NCBI GenBank assembly: GCA_900553165.1
Contig: USCN01000034.1
Location: 1 to 10,189, forward strand
From: an uncultured Collinsella sp.
GTDB lineage: Bacteria > Actinomycetota > Coriobacteriia > Coriobacteriales > Coriobacteriaceae
Length of the DNA: 10,189 nucleotides
Direction of reading: 5' to 3'
Below the pieces are notes generated by a model, which saw only the letters and a list, made by a program, of their open reading frames with translations, made no database searches and was not told the DNA's origin. Position numbers and translations under genes: made by a program. This document shows positions 1-5,658 of this stretch, piece by piece (positions within the stretch are counted from its first letter, which is position 1; every line of letters begins with the position of its first letter).

Positions 1-1429
1 GCAGGTTGATGAGCGGCGTCGTGCCTGCGCCCGTGGTTCCCACCACGGCAATCTTCTGGCCCGGCTCGGCGGTAAACGACACGTCGCGCATAAGCGGCTT
101 GTCGGGCGAATAACCAAAGCGCACATGCTCAAAGGAGACGCGGCCCTCCACGCGACCCGGCAGCTTGGCGGCCTTGTCCGGCAGCGGATCGGCCTCCATC
201 TCGGGCTCATCGAGCAGGTCGAACACGCGCTCTGCACTCGCCAGCGCGCTCTGCAGCGAGTTGAAGGTAAACGACAACTGCGTCATGGGCTCGGACGCCT
301 CGTAGATAAACTGGAAGAACGCCTGGAACACGCCGACGGTCATGTGACCGGCAACCAGCATGCTGCAGCCCACAAGCGCAATAACGATCTGCGCCAAACG
401 GCCGATAAAGCGCACTGCGGGGCCGACAGCATTGATCATAAAGTCGGCCTTGGTGCTCACACGAGCCAGTTCCTTCGAAGCCTCGTGCACCTCAGCGGAG
501 CTCTGACGTTCGCGGTTAAACGCGCGGATCACCAGACGGCCCGAATAGCCTTCCTCGACCGCACTCGTAATCTTGGACACCCACTCCTGGCGCTCGCCCG
601 TCACATCGTGTGTGCGGCGCGAGACGACCTTCGTCACCAGCAGCGACAGTGCCGTAAAGAACAGAAAGACGAGCGTAAGCTGCACGCTGAACACGAACAT
701 CACGCTCACAGCACCAACAACCGTGCCGATCGACACGAGCAGCTGCAGCAATCCGCGCTGCATGCTCTCGGACATCTTGTCCAGGTCGTTGGTCGCACGG
801 CTGACGACCTCGCCGGGACGATGCGCGTCAAAATAGGCGAGCGGCAGACGGTTGAGCTTTTGCGCGATGCGGTTGCGCAGGCGTAGATTGAGGCGTTCGG
901 CCACGCTCGACATCAAAAAGCTCTGGAGCGCGTAGAACGAAGCGGCGGCCGTCCAAATCAAAAAGTAGATGAAGATAGTCCTGCCACAGTTCTCCCAGGT
1001 GATGCTGAAGGTGGCGTTGTTGACAAACGCTACCTGAATGTGGCCCCACAGCTCATCGATCACGCGGGCGCTATATGCCGGCGCGGCAGTGTTAAAGATG
1101 ACATAGAACACAATGCTCGCGAACACGATATAGAAGCGCCAATGGTCGCCGGCAGCCTCACTCCACAGGCGGCGCACCGTCGCCCAGGTATCCCGAGGCG
1201 TCTCGTCCTCGTCTTCGTCGTCCACGTCGCGCATACGCTCTGCCTCGGCGCGGGCGCGCTCGTCCTCGGCACGTTCGTTTTCCTCGTAGAGCGCTTGGCG
1301 GCGAGCCTCGCGCTCGGCCGCAGCCTTGGCGGCGTCATCCAGCTCGGTCGACGCGGCAGCCGTTTCCTCGACCAGTCCCGCGGCAACGGCGTCATCAACG
1401 CCGCCCTGCTTCTTGAGCTCCTCGGTCAT
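1..1429 (-). CDS. ABC multidrug-type exporter half-transporter, LmrD/BmrD-like (C-terminus outside window)
   Basis: Membrane exporter subunit with its own ATPase domain, expected to pair with the neighbouring half-transporter. 476 codons are visible without a stop; the gene runs off at base 1. Residues 1-90 are a charged Ala/Glu/Arg/Asp-rich extension, probably coiled coil, ending in an acidic stretch (residues 68-77). Six membrane segments follow at about 98-116, 152-173, 228-248, 250-268, 340-360 and 363-383; EGYSGRLVIRAFNRE (293-307) is the usual coupling region of type I exporters. The nucleotide-binding domain begins near 430. Its Walker A reads GTTGAGTT at 464-471, so Thr470 stands where the invariant Lys should be, followed by Pro472. 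ATG at 1429 is chosen because GGGAGGTGA lies 5 bases upstream. It starts one base after the stop of the upstream gene, so translation is probably coupled. Signature, Walker B and H-loop lie outside the window. Family assignment is strong; substrate is unknown. Confidence 0.93.
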   Translation of the reverse strand, partial: MTEELKKQGGVDDAVAAGLVEETAAASTELDDAAKAAAEREARRQALYEENERAEDERARAEAERMRDVDDEDEDETPRDTWATVRRLWSEAAGDHWRFYIVFASIVFYVIFNTAAPAYSARVIDELWGHIQVAFVNNATFSITWENCGRTIFIYFLIWTAAASFYALQSFLMSSVAERLNLRLRNRIAQKLNRLPLAYFDAHRPGEVVSRATNDLDKMSESMQRGLLQLLVSIGTVVGAVSVMFVFSVQLTLVFLFFTALSLLVTKVVSRRTHDVTGERQEWVSKITSAVEEGYSGRLVIRAFNRERQSSAEVHEASKELARVSTKADFMINAVGPAVRFIGRLAQIVIALVGCSMLVAGHMTVGVFQAFFQFIYEASEPMTQLSFTFNSLQSALASAERVFDLLDEPEMEADPLPDKAAKLPGRVEGRVSFEHVRFGYSPDKPLMRDVSFTAEPGQKIAVVGTTGAGTTPLINL

Positions 1430-1430
1430 G

Positions 1431-3167
1431 CTACTCACCTCCCTTCATCTGCGATTCCGCGATGGCACGGTACACCTCGCAGGTTTCCATAAGCTCGCCA
1501 TGCGTGCCCAGACCCACAACCTCGCCATCCTTGAGCACGACGATCTGGTCGGCGTGCAAGATCGTCGAGATGCGCTGCGCGATGATGAGCACCGCAGCGT
1601 CACGCGTCTCGTCTTGCAACGCATGACGCAGGGCGGCATCGGTCTTAAAGTCCAGGGCCGAAAAACTGTCATCGAAGATATATAGATCGGCATGCTTCAT
1701 GAGCGCACGGGCGATTGCCAAACGCTGGCGCTGACCACCCGAGAAGTTCGTACCGCCCTGGGCAACCGGGGTATCGAGCCCCTGCGGCTGGTCGAGTATA
1801 AAGGTGCTCTGGGCAACCTCAAGCGCGTGAAGCATGTCGCCCTCGGTCGCGCCTTCGTTACCAAAGCGAAGGTTGCTCGCCACCGTGCCCGAGAACAGCC
1901 ACGCCTTCTGCGGCACATAGGCAATGCGCCCGCGGATTTCGTCTTGCGTAAGCTCGCGCAGGTCCACACCATTCAGGCGAATGGAGCCCTTGGTGGCATC
2001 GTGGAAGCGCAGCAGAAGCTTTGCCACCGTCGATTTGCCCGAGCCTGTCGAGCCAACGATCGCAGTCGTCTGACCGCGACGGCAGGCAAAGCTCAGGTCG
2101 CACAGGGTGTCCTCGTCGGCATCGTCAAAGCGAAACGACATGTGGTCGAACACGGCCACCGCATCGGCTTCGTCTTGGGGCTCGCGCGCCCCGTCATCCA
2201 GCGTGCGCTCGCCATCGACGATGCTCGGCTCAATCTCCAACACCTGCTGCGCACGGTTCAGGCACGCGGCAGCACGCGGAAGCGTCAGCACCACCATCTG
2301 GGCCATCATCACAAAGAACAGGATCAGAATTGCATACTCCAGCACCGCAGAGATGCTCGCAATCTGCATGGCGTGGGCGCCTACGCGGTTGCCGCCCACC
2401 CACAGCACCGCCACCTCGGCGATGTTCATCAAAAAGAAGCTGGAACTGTCGAGCCCCACAAACAGGTGGTTGACCTTAATGGCGTTGGCCGCGTAATCGC
2501 TAAACACCTCGTCTAGGCGCTGCTCCTCATGGCGCTCCTTGTTAAACGCGCGGATGACGCGCACGCCCACGATGTTTTCGCGCAGCACCACGTTCATGCG
2601 GTCGATAAAGCTCTGCAAGCGCATAAAGACCGGAGCCGCGTTGGCAACCGTAAAGACCGCCGCCACCAGCACAATCGCAACGACTACGCCCAGAAGTGTG
2701 CCCATGGCAGGATCGATAAACCAGGCGAAGATGATGCCCGCCACAGCCAAGAACGGCACCGGCAGCACCAGCTGAATGGTCTGCAGAATCGCCTGCTGAA
2801 TCACGTTGATGTCGTTGAGCGAGCGCGTGATCATCGATCCGGTGCCAAAGCGCTCAAAATCGCTGGCCGCGAGCTCGAGCGATTTGTCGTACACGGCATT
2901 GCGGATATCGCAAGCCACGTTGGCGGCCAGGCGCGCCGAAAGATAGCAGCCCAGCACCGTGCCGCCGCTAGCCATGCTGGTCGCGATAAACATGTATAGG
3001 CCGTTGCGTAAAATGTAGTCGACATCGCCCGTGGTAATACCGGTGTTGACCATGTTCGCCAGCATCGTGGGAACCAACAGCGTACCGACGTTATCCACCA
3101 GCAGCACCAGCAGTGTCACTGCGACAAGCCCTCGATATGGCTTCAAAAACCTCATTAACAGTCGCAC
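1431..3167 (-). CDS. ABC multidrug-type exporter half-transporter, LmrC/BmrC-like
   Basis: Complete 578-aa half-transporter with an N-terminal six-helix membrane domain (about 15-300) and a C-terminal ATPase. Visible motifs are Walker A GSTGSGKST (372-380), Q-loop Gln420, signature NFSGGQ (474-479), Walker B LYIFDD (495-500) and IIAQRIS at the switch loop. The catalytic Glu is replaced by Asp500 and the H-loop His by Gln531. Both substitutions are typical of the subunit carrying the degenerate site in heterodimeric exporters such as LmrCD and BmrCD, so they are not decay. The partner is the next gene downstream. Start: GTG at 3167, with GAGG 7 bases upstream; an ATG at 3155 overlaps the MarR stop by one base (TAATG) and is an alternative, giving 574 aa. 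Expression is probably controlled by the MarR gene in front. Drug or metabolite specificity cannot be read from sequence. Confidence 0.95.
   Translation of the reverse strand: MRLLMRFLKPYRGLVAVTLLVLLVDNVGTLLVPTMLANMVNTGITTGDVDYILRNGLYMFIATSMASGGTVLGCYLSARLAANVACDIRNAVYDKSLELAASDFERFGTGSMITRSLNDINVIQQAILQTIQLVLPVPFLAVAGIIFAWFIDPAMGTLLGVVVAIVLVAAVFTVANAAPVFMRLQSFIDRMNVVLRENIVGVRVIRAFNKERHEEQRLDEVFSDYAANAIKVNHLFVGLDSSSFFLMNIAEVAVLWVGGNRVGAHAMQIASISAVLEYAILILFFVMMAQMVVLTLPRAAACLNRAQQVLEIEPSIVDGERTLDDGAREPQDEADAVAVFDHMSFRFDDADEDTLCDLSFACRRGQTTAIVGSTGSGKSTVAKLLLRFHDATKGSIRLNGVDLRELTQDEIRGRIAYVPQKAWLFSGTVASNLRFGNEGATEGDMLHALEVAQSTFILDQPQGLDTPVAQGGTNFSGGQRQRLAIARALMKHADLYIFDDSFSALDFKTDAALRHALQDETRDAAVLIIAQRISTILHADQIVVLKDGEVVGLGTHGELMETCEVYRAIAESQMKGGE
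1435..1443 (-). promoter_or_regulatory. Shine-Dalgarno embedded in the end of the upstream ABC gene
   Basis: On the minus strand GGGAGGTGA forms the last sense codons (Lys-Gly-Gly-Glu) of the LmrC-like gene, and the next gene's ATG follows one base after that gene's TAG stop. A ribosome finishing the first gene therefore sits on the start site of the second, which should hold the two subunits near equal amounts. Confidence 0.75.
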
Positions 3168-3655
3168 GACTCCCCCTCACGTCGATCTTGCATCTGGCTT
3201 GCGGCTGCCACCTGCTGTTTAAATGTCTCGCACTCGTCGCCGAGCACCTGAGAGAATTTGCCGATCAAGCGCATAATCTCGCGCTGCTCACATGGCTCAA
3301 GCGCGCCAAAGGCTCGCTGCTCGGCCTTGAGTGCCGGCAGCGCATAACGCTCGGCAAATCGCCTGCCCTCTTCGGTCAGGCTCACAACCTTGTTCTTACG
3401 ACTGCCTTCGGCAAACTCCAACGTTGCGAAGCCCCGCGCCGTCAAGGTTTTAATTGCCGAATTGATGGTCTGCTTGCTGTAGAACCATTCGCTTGTCAGA
3501 CGGCTTACGGCAATACTGCCGCCCGCCGTGCTGGTATCGACGAGCATCCAGTAAGCGCAGTCCGAAAGGCCGCAGGCACGCGAGAACTCCGAATAGATAT
3601 GGTCGAGTCCATTGAGCAACCGGTCGAAGTCGACCAGTTTAACCGCACCATTCAT
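3155..3655 (-). CDS. MarR-family winged-helix transcriptional regulator
   Basis: 166-aa DNA-binding regulator, the usual size for MarR proteins, which bind palindromic operators as dimers and release on binding small ligands. Helical N-terminus (6-30), winged-helix core with recognition helix around FYSKQTINSAIKTLTARG (58-75), wing 80-93 with SRKNKVVSLTEEG, and a C-terminal dimerisation helix region (100-150). The start is ATG at 3655 with GGTGGG 4 bases upstream. It is first in the operon and its 3' end overlaps the ABC gene by one or 13 bases depending on which start that gene uses. The obvious inference is a self-regulated repressor of the exporter pair. The C-terminus ends in a short Cys-containing tail (SCDC) that partly results from carrying the next gene's ribosome-binding site. 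Confidence 0.93.
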   Translation of the reverse strand: MNGAVKLVDFDRLLNGLDHIYSEFSRACGLSDCAYWMLVDTSTAGGSIAVSRLTSEWFYSKQTINSAIKTLTARGFATLEFAEGSRKNKVVSLTEEGRRFAERYALPALKAEQRAFGALEPCEQREIMRLIGKFSQVLGDECETFKQQVAAASQMQDRREGESCDC

Positions 3656-3670
3656 CTATCCCACCATTCG

Positions 3671-3691
3671 ATTGTCCGATTTTTGACCAAT
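3671..3691. promoter_or_regulatory. Candidate MarR operator 2 (start of leader)
   Basis: GTCCGATTTTTGAC at 3674-3687 matches 13 of 14 bases of the box at 3709-3722, in the same orientation. It has its own dyad, ATTGTC ahead of and GACCAAT behind the centre (one-base offset). The site lies just downstream of the predicted transcript start, so the two boxes bracket the promoter. Confidence 0.5.
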
Positions 3692-3702
3692 TTTATGTCT
3701 CT

Positions 3703-3731
3703 AGATTAGTCCGAGTTTTGACTATCGTCAA
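3703..3731 (-). promoter_or_regulatory. Putative promoter of the marR-ABC operon
   Basis: On the minus strand TTGACG (plus 3726-3731) is followed after exactly 17 bases by TAATCT (plus 3703-3708). The -35 is good (5 of 6) and the -10 mediocre (3 of 6). It would put the transcript start near 3696 and leave a leader of about 41 bases before the ATG. The -35 overlaps one of two MarR-like boxes, which supports the assignment. Confidence 0.45.
3707..3724. promoter_or_regulatory. Candidate MarR operator 1 (overlaps -35 region)
   Basis: TAGTC-N8-GACTA is a perfect interrupted inverted repeat of 18 bp, a size typical for MarR-family sites. It contains GTCCGAGTTTTGAC, which recurs with one change 35 bp away. 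The adjoining TTGAC-TATC-GTCAA (3718-3731) is a second perfect dyad covering the -35 hexamer. Binding here would block RNA polymerase. Confidence 0.55.
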
Positions 3732-3774
3732 CAGCCTCTCCGCAAATGCGTGCACTTTTATGGCCTATCGACAG

Positions 3775-3810
3775 AAAAAGACCGCCGGCGCGGGGGCGGC
3801 GCCAGCGGTC
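3775..3810 (-). terminator. Strong intrinsic terminator of the 96-aa ORF
   Basis: Read on the minus strand, a 12-bp stem (GACCGCTGGCGC pairing with GCGCCGGCGGTC, one G-U pair) with a 7-base loop is directly followed by TTTTT. It begins 26 bases after the stop of the small gene and isolates it from the marR operon. Confidence 0.9.
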
Positions 3811-3836
3811 ACGTGAAAATCGGGTTTTATTGCCTG

Positions 3837-4127
3837 TTAAGCGGCGACGGCCTCATAGACCGTAGCGCCCGAGAAGCTGTCATGCAGGCTCTTGCCGGCA
3901 ATCCACGGCAGCTCGACGACCTCGCAGACCGTGTTGACCAACTCAGAACAGTCAGTAAAGTGGCCCTTGTCGTTGAGGGCCTCGCAATCCTGAACACGCC
4001 AATAGCCATCGGTGTGCGTGATGTAGTACTCGTGATCGTTGATCGACACGAAAGCGCGCGTCTTGGAACGCAGCAGCTTCAGAAATCCTTCGAAATCGGT
4101 CTCGACGACATCTCCAGCCTGGAACAT
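3837..4127 (-). CDS. Small conserved-looking protein of unknown function (96 aa)
   Basis: I do not recognise a family. The 96-residue product is mildly acidic and soluble-looking, with no signal peptide or membrane segment, and has a stretch of alternating beta-like sequence (AFVSINDHEYYITHTDGYWRV, 25-45) and three Cys (48, 60, 68). ATG at 4127 is preferred because a consensus AGGAGG sits 7 bases upstream; an open extension to 4163 exists but has no such site. Its own promoter candidate, ideal ribosome-binding site and strong terminator mark it as a real, well-expressed single-gene unit rather than a chance ORF. It is transcribed away from the nitroreductase gene. Nothing in the context fixes a function. 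Confidence 0.8.
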   Translation of the reverse strand: MFQAGDVVETDFEGFLKLLRSKTRAFVSINDHEYYITHTDGYWRVQDCEALNDKGHFTDCSELVNTVCEVVELPWIAGKSLHDSFSGATVYEAVAA

Positions 4128-4162
4128 GATGTTACCTCCTGGCCCGGCGCCACCACGGCGCA

Positions 4163-4191
4163 TTGATAAACGTTGGTACTCCTTTAGTAAA
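4163..4191 (-). promoter_or_regulatory. Putative promoter of the 96-aa ORF
   Basis: TTTACT (plus 4186-4191) and TATCAA (plus 4163-4168) on the minus strand are 17 bases apart, each 4 of 6 to consensus. The leader would be about 29 bases and carries AGGAGG at plus 4135-4140. A small hairpin GCGCC-N5-GGCGC (4147-4161) lies at the predicted transcript start. A dyad AACCT-N7-AGGTT (4191-4207) abuts the -35 and could be an operator. Confidence 0.35.
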
Positions 4192-4281
4192 ACCTTTATC
4201 AGAGGTTATGCGTTCGTCATTTAGGCAAGTGGTAAAAAACCGCAGGGTAGACGGGATAAAACGTTTAACCATCCCATTTGT

Positions 4282-4310
4282 TTGTCACATTCTGAAGGTA
4301 CTTTTATGCA
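4282..4310 (+). promoter_or_regulatory. Putative promoter of the nitroreductase gene
   Basis: TTGTCA (4282-4287, 5 of 6) is followed after 17 bases by TATGCA (4305-4310, 3 of 6). The divergent gap 4128-4421 holds no gene; beyond this and the promoter of the small gene I see only AT-richer sequence. The resulting leader would be about 105 bases. Confidence 0.3.
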
Positions 4311-4421
4311 AACCTACTTTCCCAATTGGAATCTATCCTTTTGGCCGGGCAATTGACCGTCTATCGTTTGAGCCCGACGGGTATGAACGGGGCATCTGCA
4401 ACGCCACCGCAAGGAGACACC

Positions 4422-4943
4422 ATGGAGACTATCGAAGCACTCATTCACCGCCGCAGCTGCCGCAACTACAGCGATCGTCCCGTCGAGGCCGAAAAGCTTG
4501 CACGTATTATCGAAGCCGGCCAATATGCACCGAGCGGCATGGGCCGCCAGCCGGTGACGTTTGTCGCCGTCACCGACCCCGCGACCGTCGAGCGTCTCTC
4601 GCAGCTCAACGCGCAAGTCATGGGCAGCAACAGCGACCCCTTCTATGGCGCCAAGACCGTTGTGGTGGTGCTGGTTGACCGCAGCGTGCCCACACATCTG
4701 GAAGACGGCTCGCTCGCCATGGGCAACTTGCTCAACGCCGCTTATGCGCTGGGTGTCGATTCGTGCTGGATTCACCGCGCGCATGAGGTCTTTGACTCGG
4801 GCGAGGGCCTGGAGCTGCTGGCCAGCTGGGGCCTGCCCGCCGACGGCAGTCTGCGCGGCGTCGGTCACTGCATTCTGGGCTATGCCGAGGACACGCTACC
4901 CGAGCCCAAACCCCGCCGCGACAACGTGGTATACGTCAAGTAG
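4422..4943 (+). CDS. Nitroreductase-family FMN flavoprotein (173 aa)
   Basis: Small flavoprotein of the nitroreductase superfamily, which uses FMN and NAD(P)H to reduce nitro groups, quinones or similar acceptors in the cytoplasm. The N-terminal RRSCRNY (10-16) is the family's FMN-phosphate-binding motif; YAPSGMGRQP (35-44) is the second FMN loop; EDGSLAMGNLLNAAYALGVDSCWI (94-117) is the central helix and following strand; GHCILGYAED...PKPRRD (149-167) is the C-terminal signature. Length is usual for the short subfamily, which acts as a homodimer. ATG at 4422 is chosen because AAGGAG lies 5 bases upstream and the family motif starts at residue 9; the frame is open to 4326 but that extension is unlike the family. 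It is a monocistronic gene ending in a hairpin. The natural substrate is unknown. Confidence 0.92.
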   Translation: METIEALIHRRSCRNYSDRPVEAEKLARIIEAGQYAPSGMGRQPVTFVAVTDPATVERLSQLNAQVMGSNSDPFYGAKTVVVVLVDRSVPTHLEDGSLAMGNLLNAAYALGVDSCWIHRAHEVFDSGEGLELLASWGLPADGSLRGVGHCILGYAEDTLPEPKPRRDNVVYVK

Positions 4944-4961
4944 CGCAGGAGTGTCCCAAAC

Positions 4962-4996
4962 TGCCGGCAGAAAAGGAACGTCCCCTTCTGCCGGCA
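4962..4996. repeat. Perfect hairpin between convergent genes; possible dispersed repeat or terminator
   Basis: TGCCGGCAGAA (4962-4972) and TTCTGCCGGCA (4986-4996) are an exact 11-bp inverted repeat around a 13-base loop, AAGGAACGTCCCC. It sits in the 55-base gap between the convergent nitroreductase and membrane-protein genes and may terminate both, although neither side has a T-run. The loop, read on the minus strand as GGGGACGTTCC, resembles the loop of the hairpin at 9068-9104, suggesting a shared repeat family. Confidence 0.7.
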
Positions 4997-4998
4997 AG

Positions 4999-5574
4999 CT
5001 ATGTTGATATTTGAGTTGTCGTCGTTTCGTTCGTCTGGGTCGTTTCGGCTTCGCTGCCTTGTTCGTCCTCGTCCTTTTGCGCATCGGCGATGGTGGAGGC
5101 CGCCGCGACGATACCGCGCTGGGGCGCGACACCCGTCTGGGTCTGAGCGCCCTCGATAACTTCTGTGCCTGCATGCGCGAGCTCGGGCGATTTAAACACT
5201 GCGTCCAAGTTGGCGCCACCGCCGGCATATCCGAGCGCAGCGAGCGCGATGACGATCACTGCAACGGCGGCCACGATCGGCACGTAGCGATGCCAGCCGG
5301 CGGGATTGAGCCCGCTGCGGCGAGCCGCCCCGCGGCTGATGTAACCGAGCGTTCCGTCGTGCTTGAGCTTTGAGCCCACCACGCGTTTGCGGCCCCACAG
5401 CGAGGACTCTGCCTGCATTGCCAAGCGGGCGCTTGCCGAAGGATAGCCGTATTTAGTGCGCTTGAACGAGCCATCAAACCCCGAGGCGTGTTTGCCCCAC
5501 GTCACCGATGTCGTGCGTCGGTTAACCGGCGCGGCGCTCCGCCTTCTGCGGCTCGGTTTTGAAGTCTCAGCCAT
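4999..5574 (-). CDS. Single-pass membrane protein of unknown function (191 aa)
   Basis: No family recognised. The first 96 residues are strongly basic and should be cytoplasmic, beginning with an Arg cluster (RRRR at 9-12). One hydrophobic helix follows at about 97-117 (YVPIVAAVAVIVIALAALGY). The remaining 74 residues are predicted outside the membrane, ending in an acidic then Thr/Gln-rich tail (167-191). The positive-inside rule gives N-in, C-out topology without a cleavable signal. ATG at 5574 has GAGG 5 bases upstream; an in-frame GTG at 5628 is unlikely because it overlaps the predicted -10. It lies downstream of the Fis-type regulator gene with an 84-base gap and its own promoter candidate. 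The Thr-rich low-complexity tail suggests a cell-wall spacer; that is inference. Confidence 0.82.
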   Translation of the reverse strand: MAETSKPSRRRRSAAPVNRRTTSVTWGKHASGFDGSFKRTKYGYPSASARLAMQAESSLWGRKRVVGSKLKHDGTLGYISRGAARRSGLNPAGWHRYVPIVAAVAVIVIALAALGYAGGGANLDAVFKSPELAHAGTEVIEGAQTQTGVAPQRGIVAAASTIADAQKDEDEQGSEAETTQTNETTTTQIST

Positions 5575-5618
5575 ATGCCCTCGCACGCCGTAACCAAATC
5601 GAAACAATAACGCTTTGG

Positions 5619-5647
5619 ACTGTAGCACACGCGTCGCGCGCGGTCAC
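5619..5647 (-). promoter_or_regulatory. Putative promoter of the membrane-protein gene
   Basis: GTGACC (plus 5642-5647) and TACAGT (plus 5619-5624) on the minus strand are 17 bases apart, each 4 of 6 to consensus. The transcript would begin near 5612, about 38 bases before the ATG at 5574, which argues against the in-frame upstream GTG start. Confidence 0.35.
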
Positions 5648-5658
5648 GGGCGCCTCGC

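Noticed and set aside
125..886. Long open frame on the plus strand across the first ABC gene.
   Set aside because: It is antisense to a continuous, motif-bearing membrane/ATPase reading frame, has no ribosome-binding site and shows the His/Arg-rich composition of a GC-rich shadow frame.
1431..3167. Asp for Glu after Walker B and Gln for the H-loop His in the LmrC-like subunit, at first sight an inactivated ATPase.
   Set aside because: These changes are normal for the degenerate-site half of heterodimeric exporters, so on their own they are not unusual.
4326..4421. Upstream start for the nitroreductase adding 32 residues.
   Set aside because: The family begins a few residues before RRSxR, and AAGGAG sits directly ahead of the ATG at 4422.
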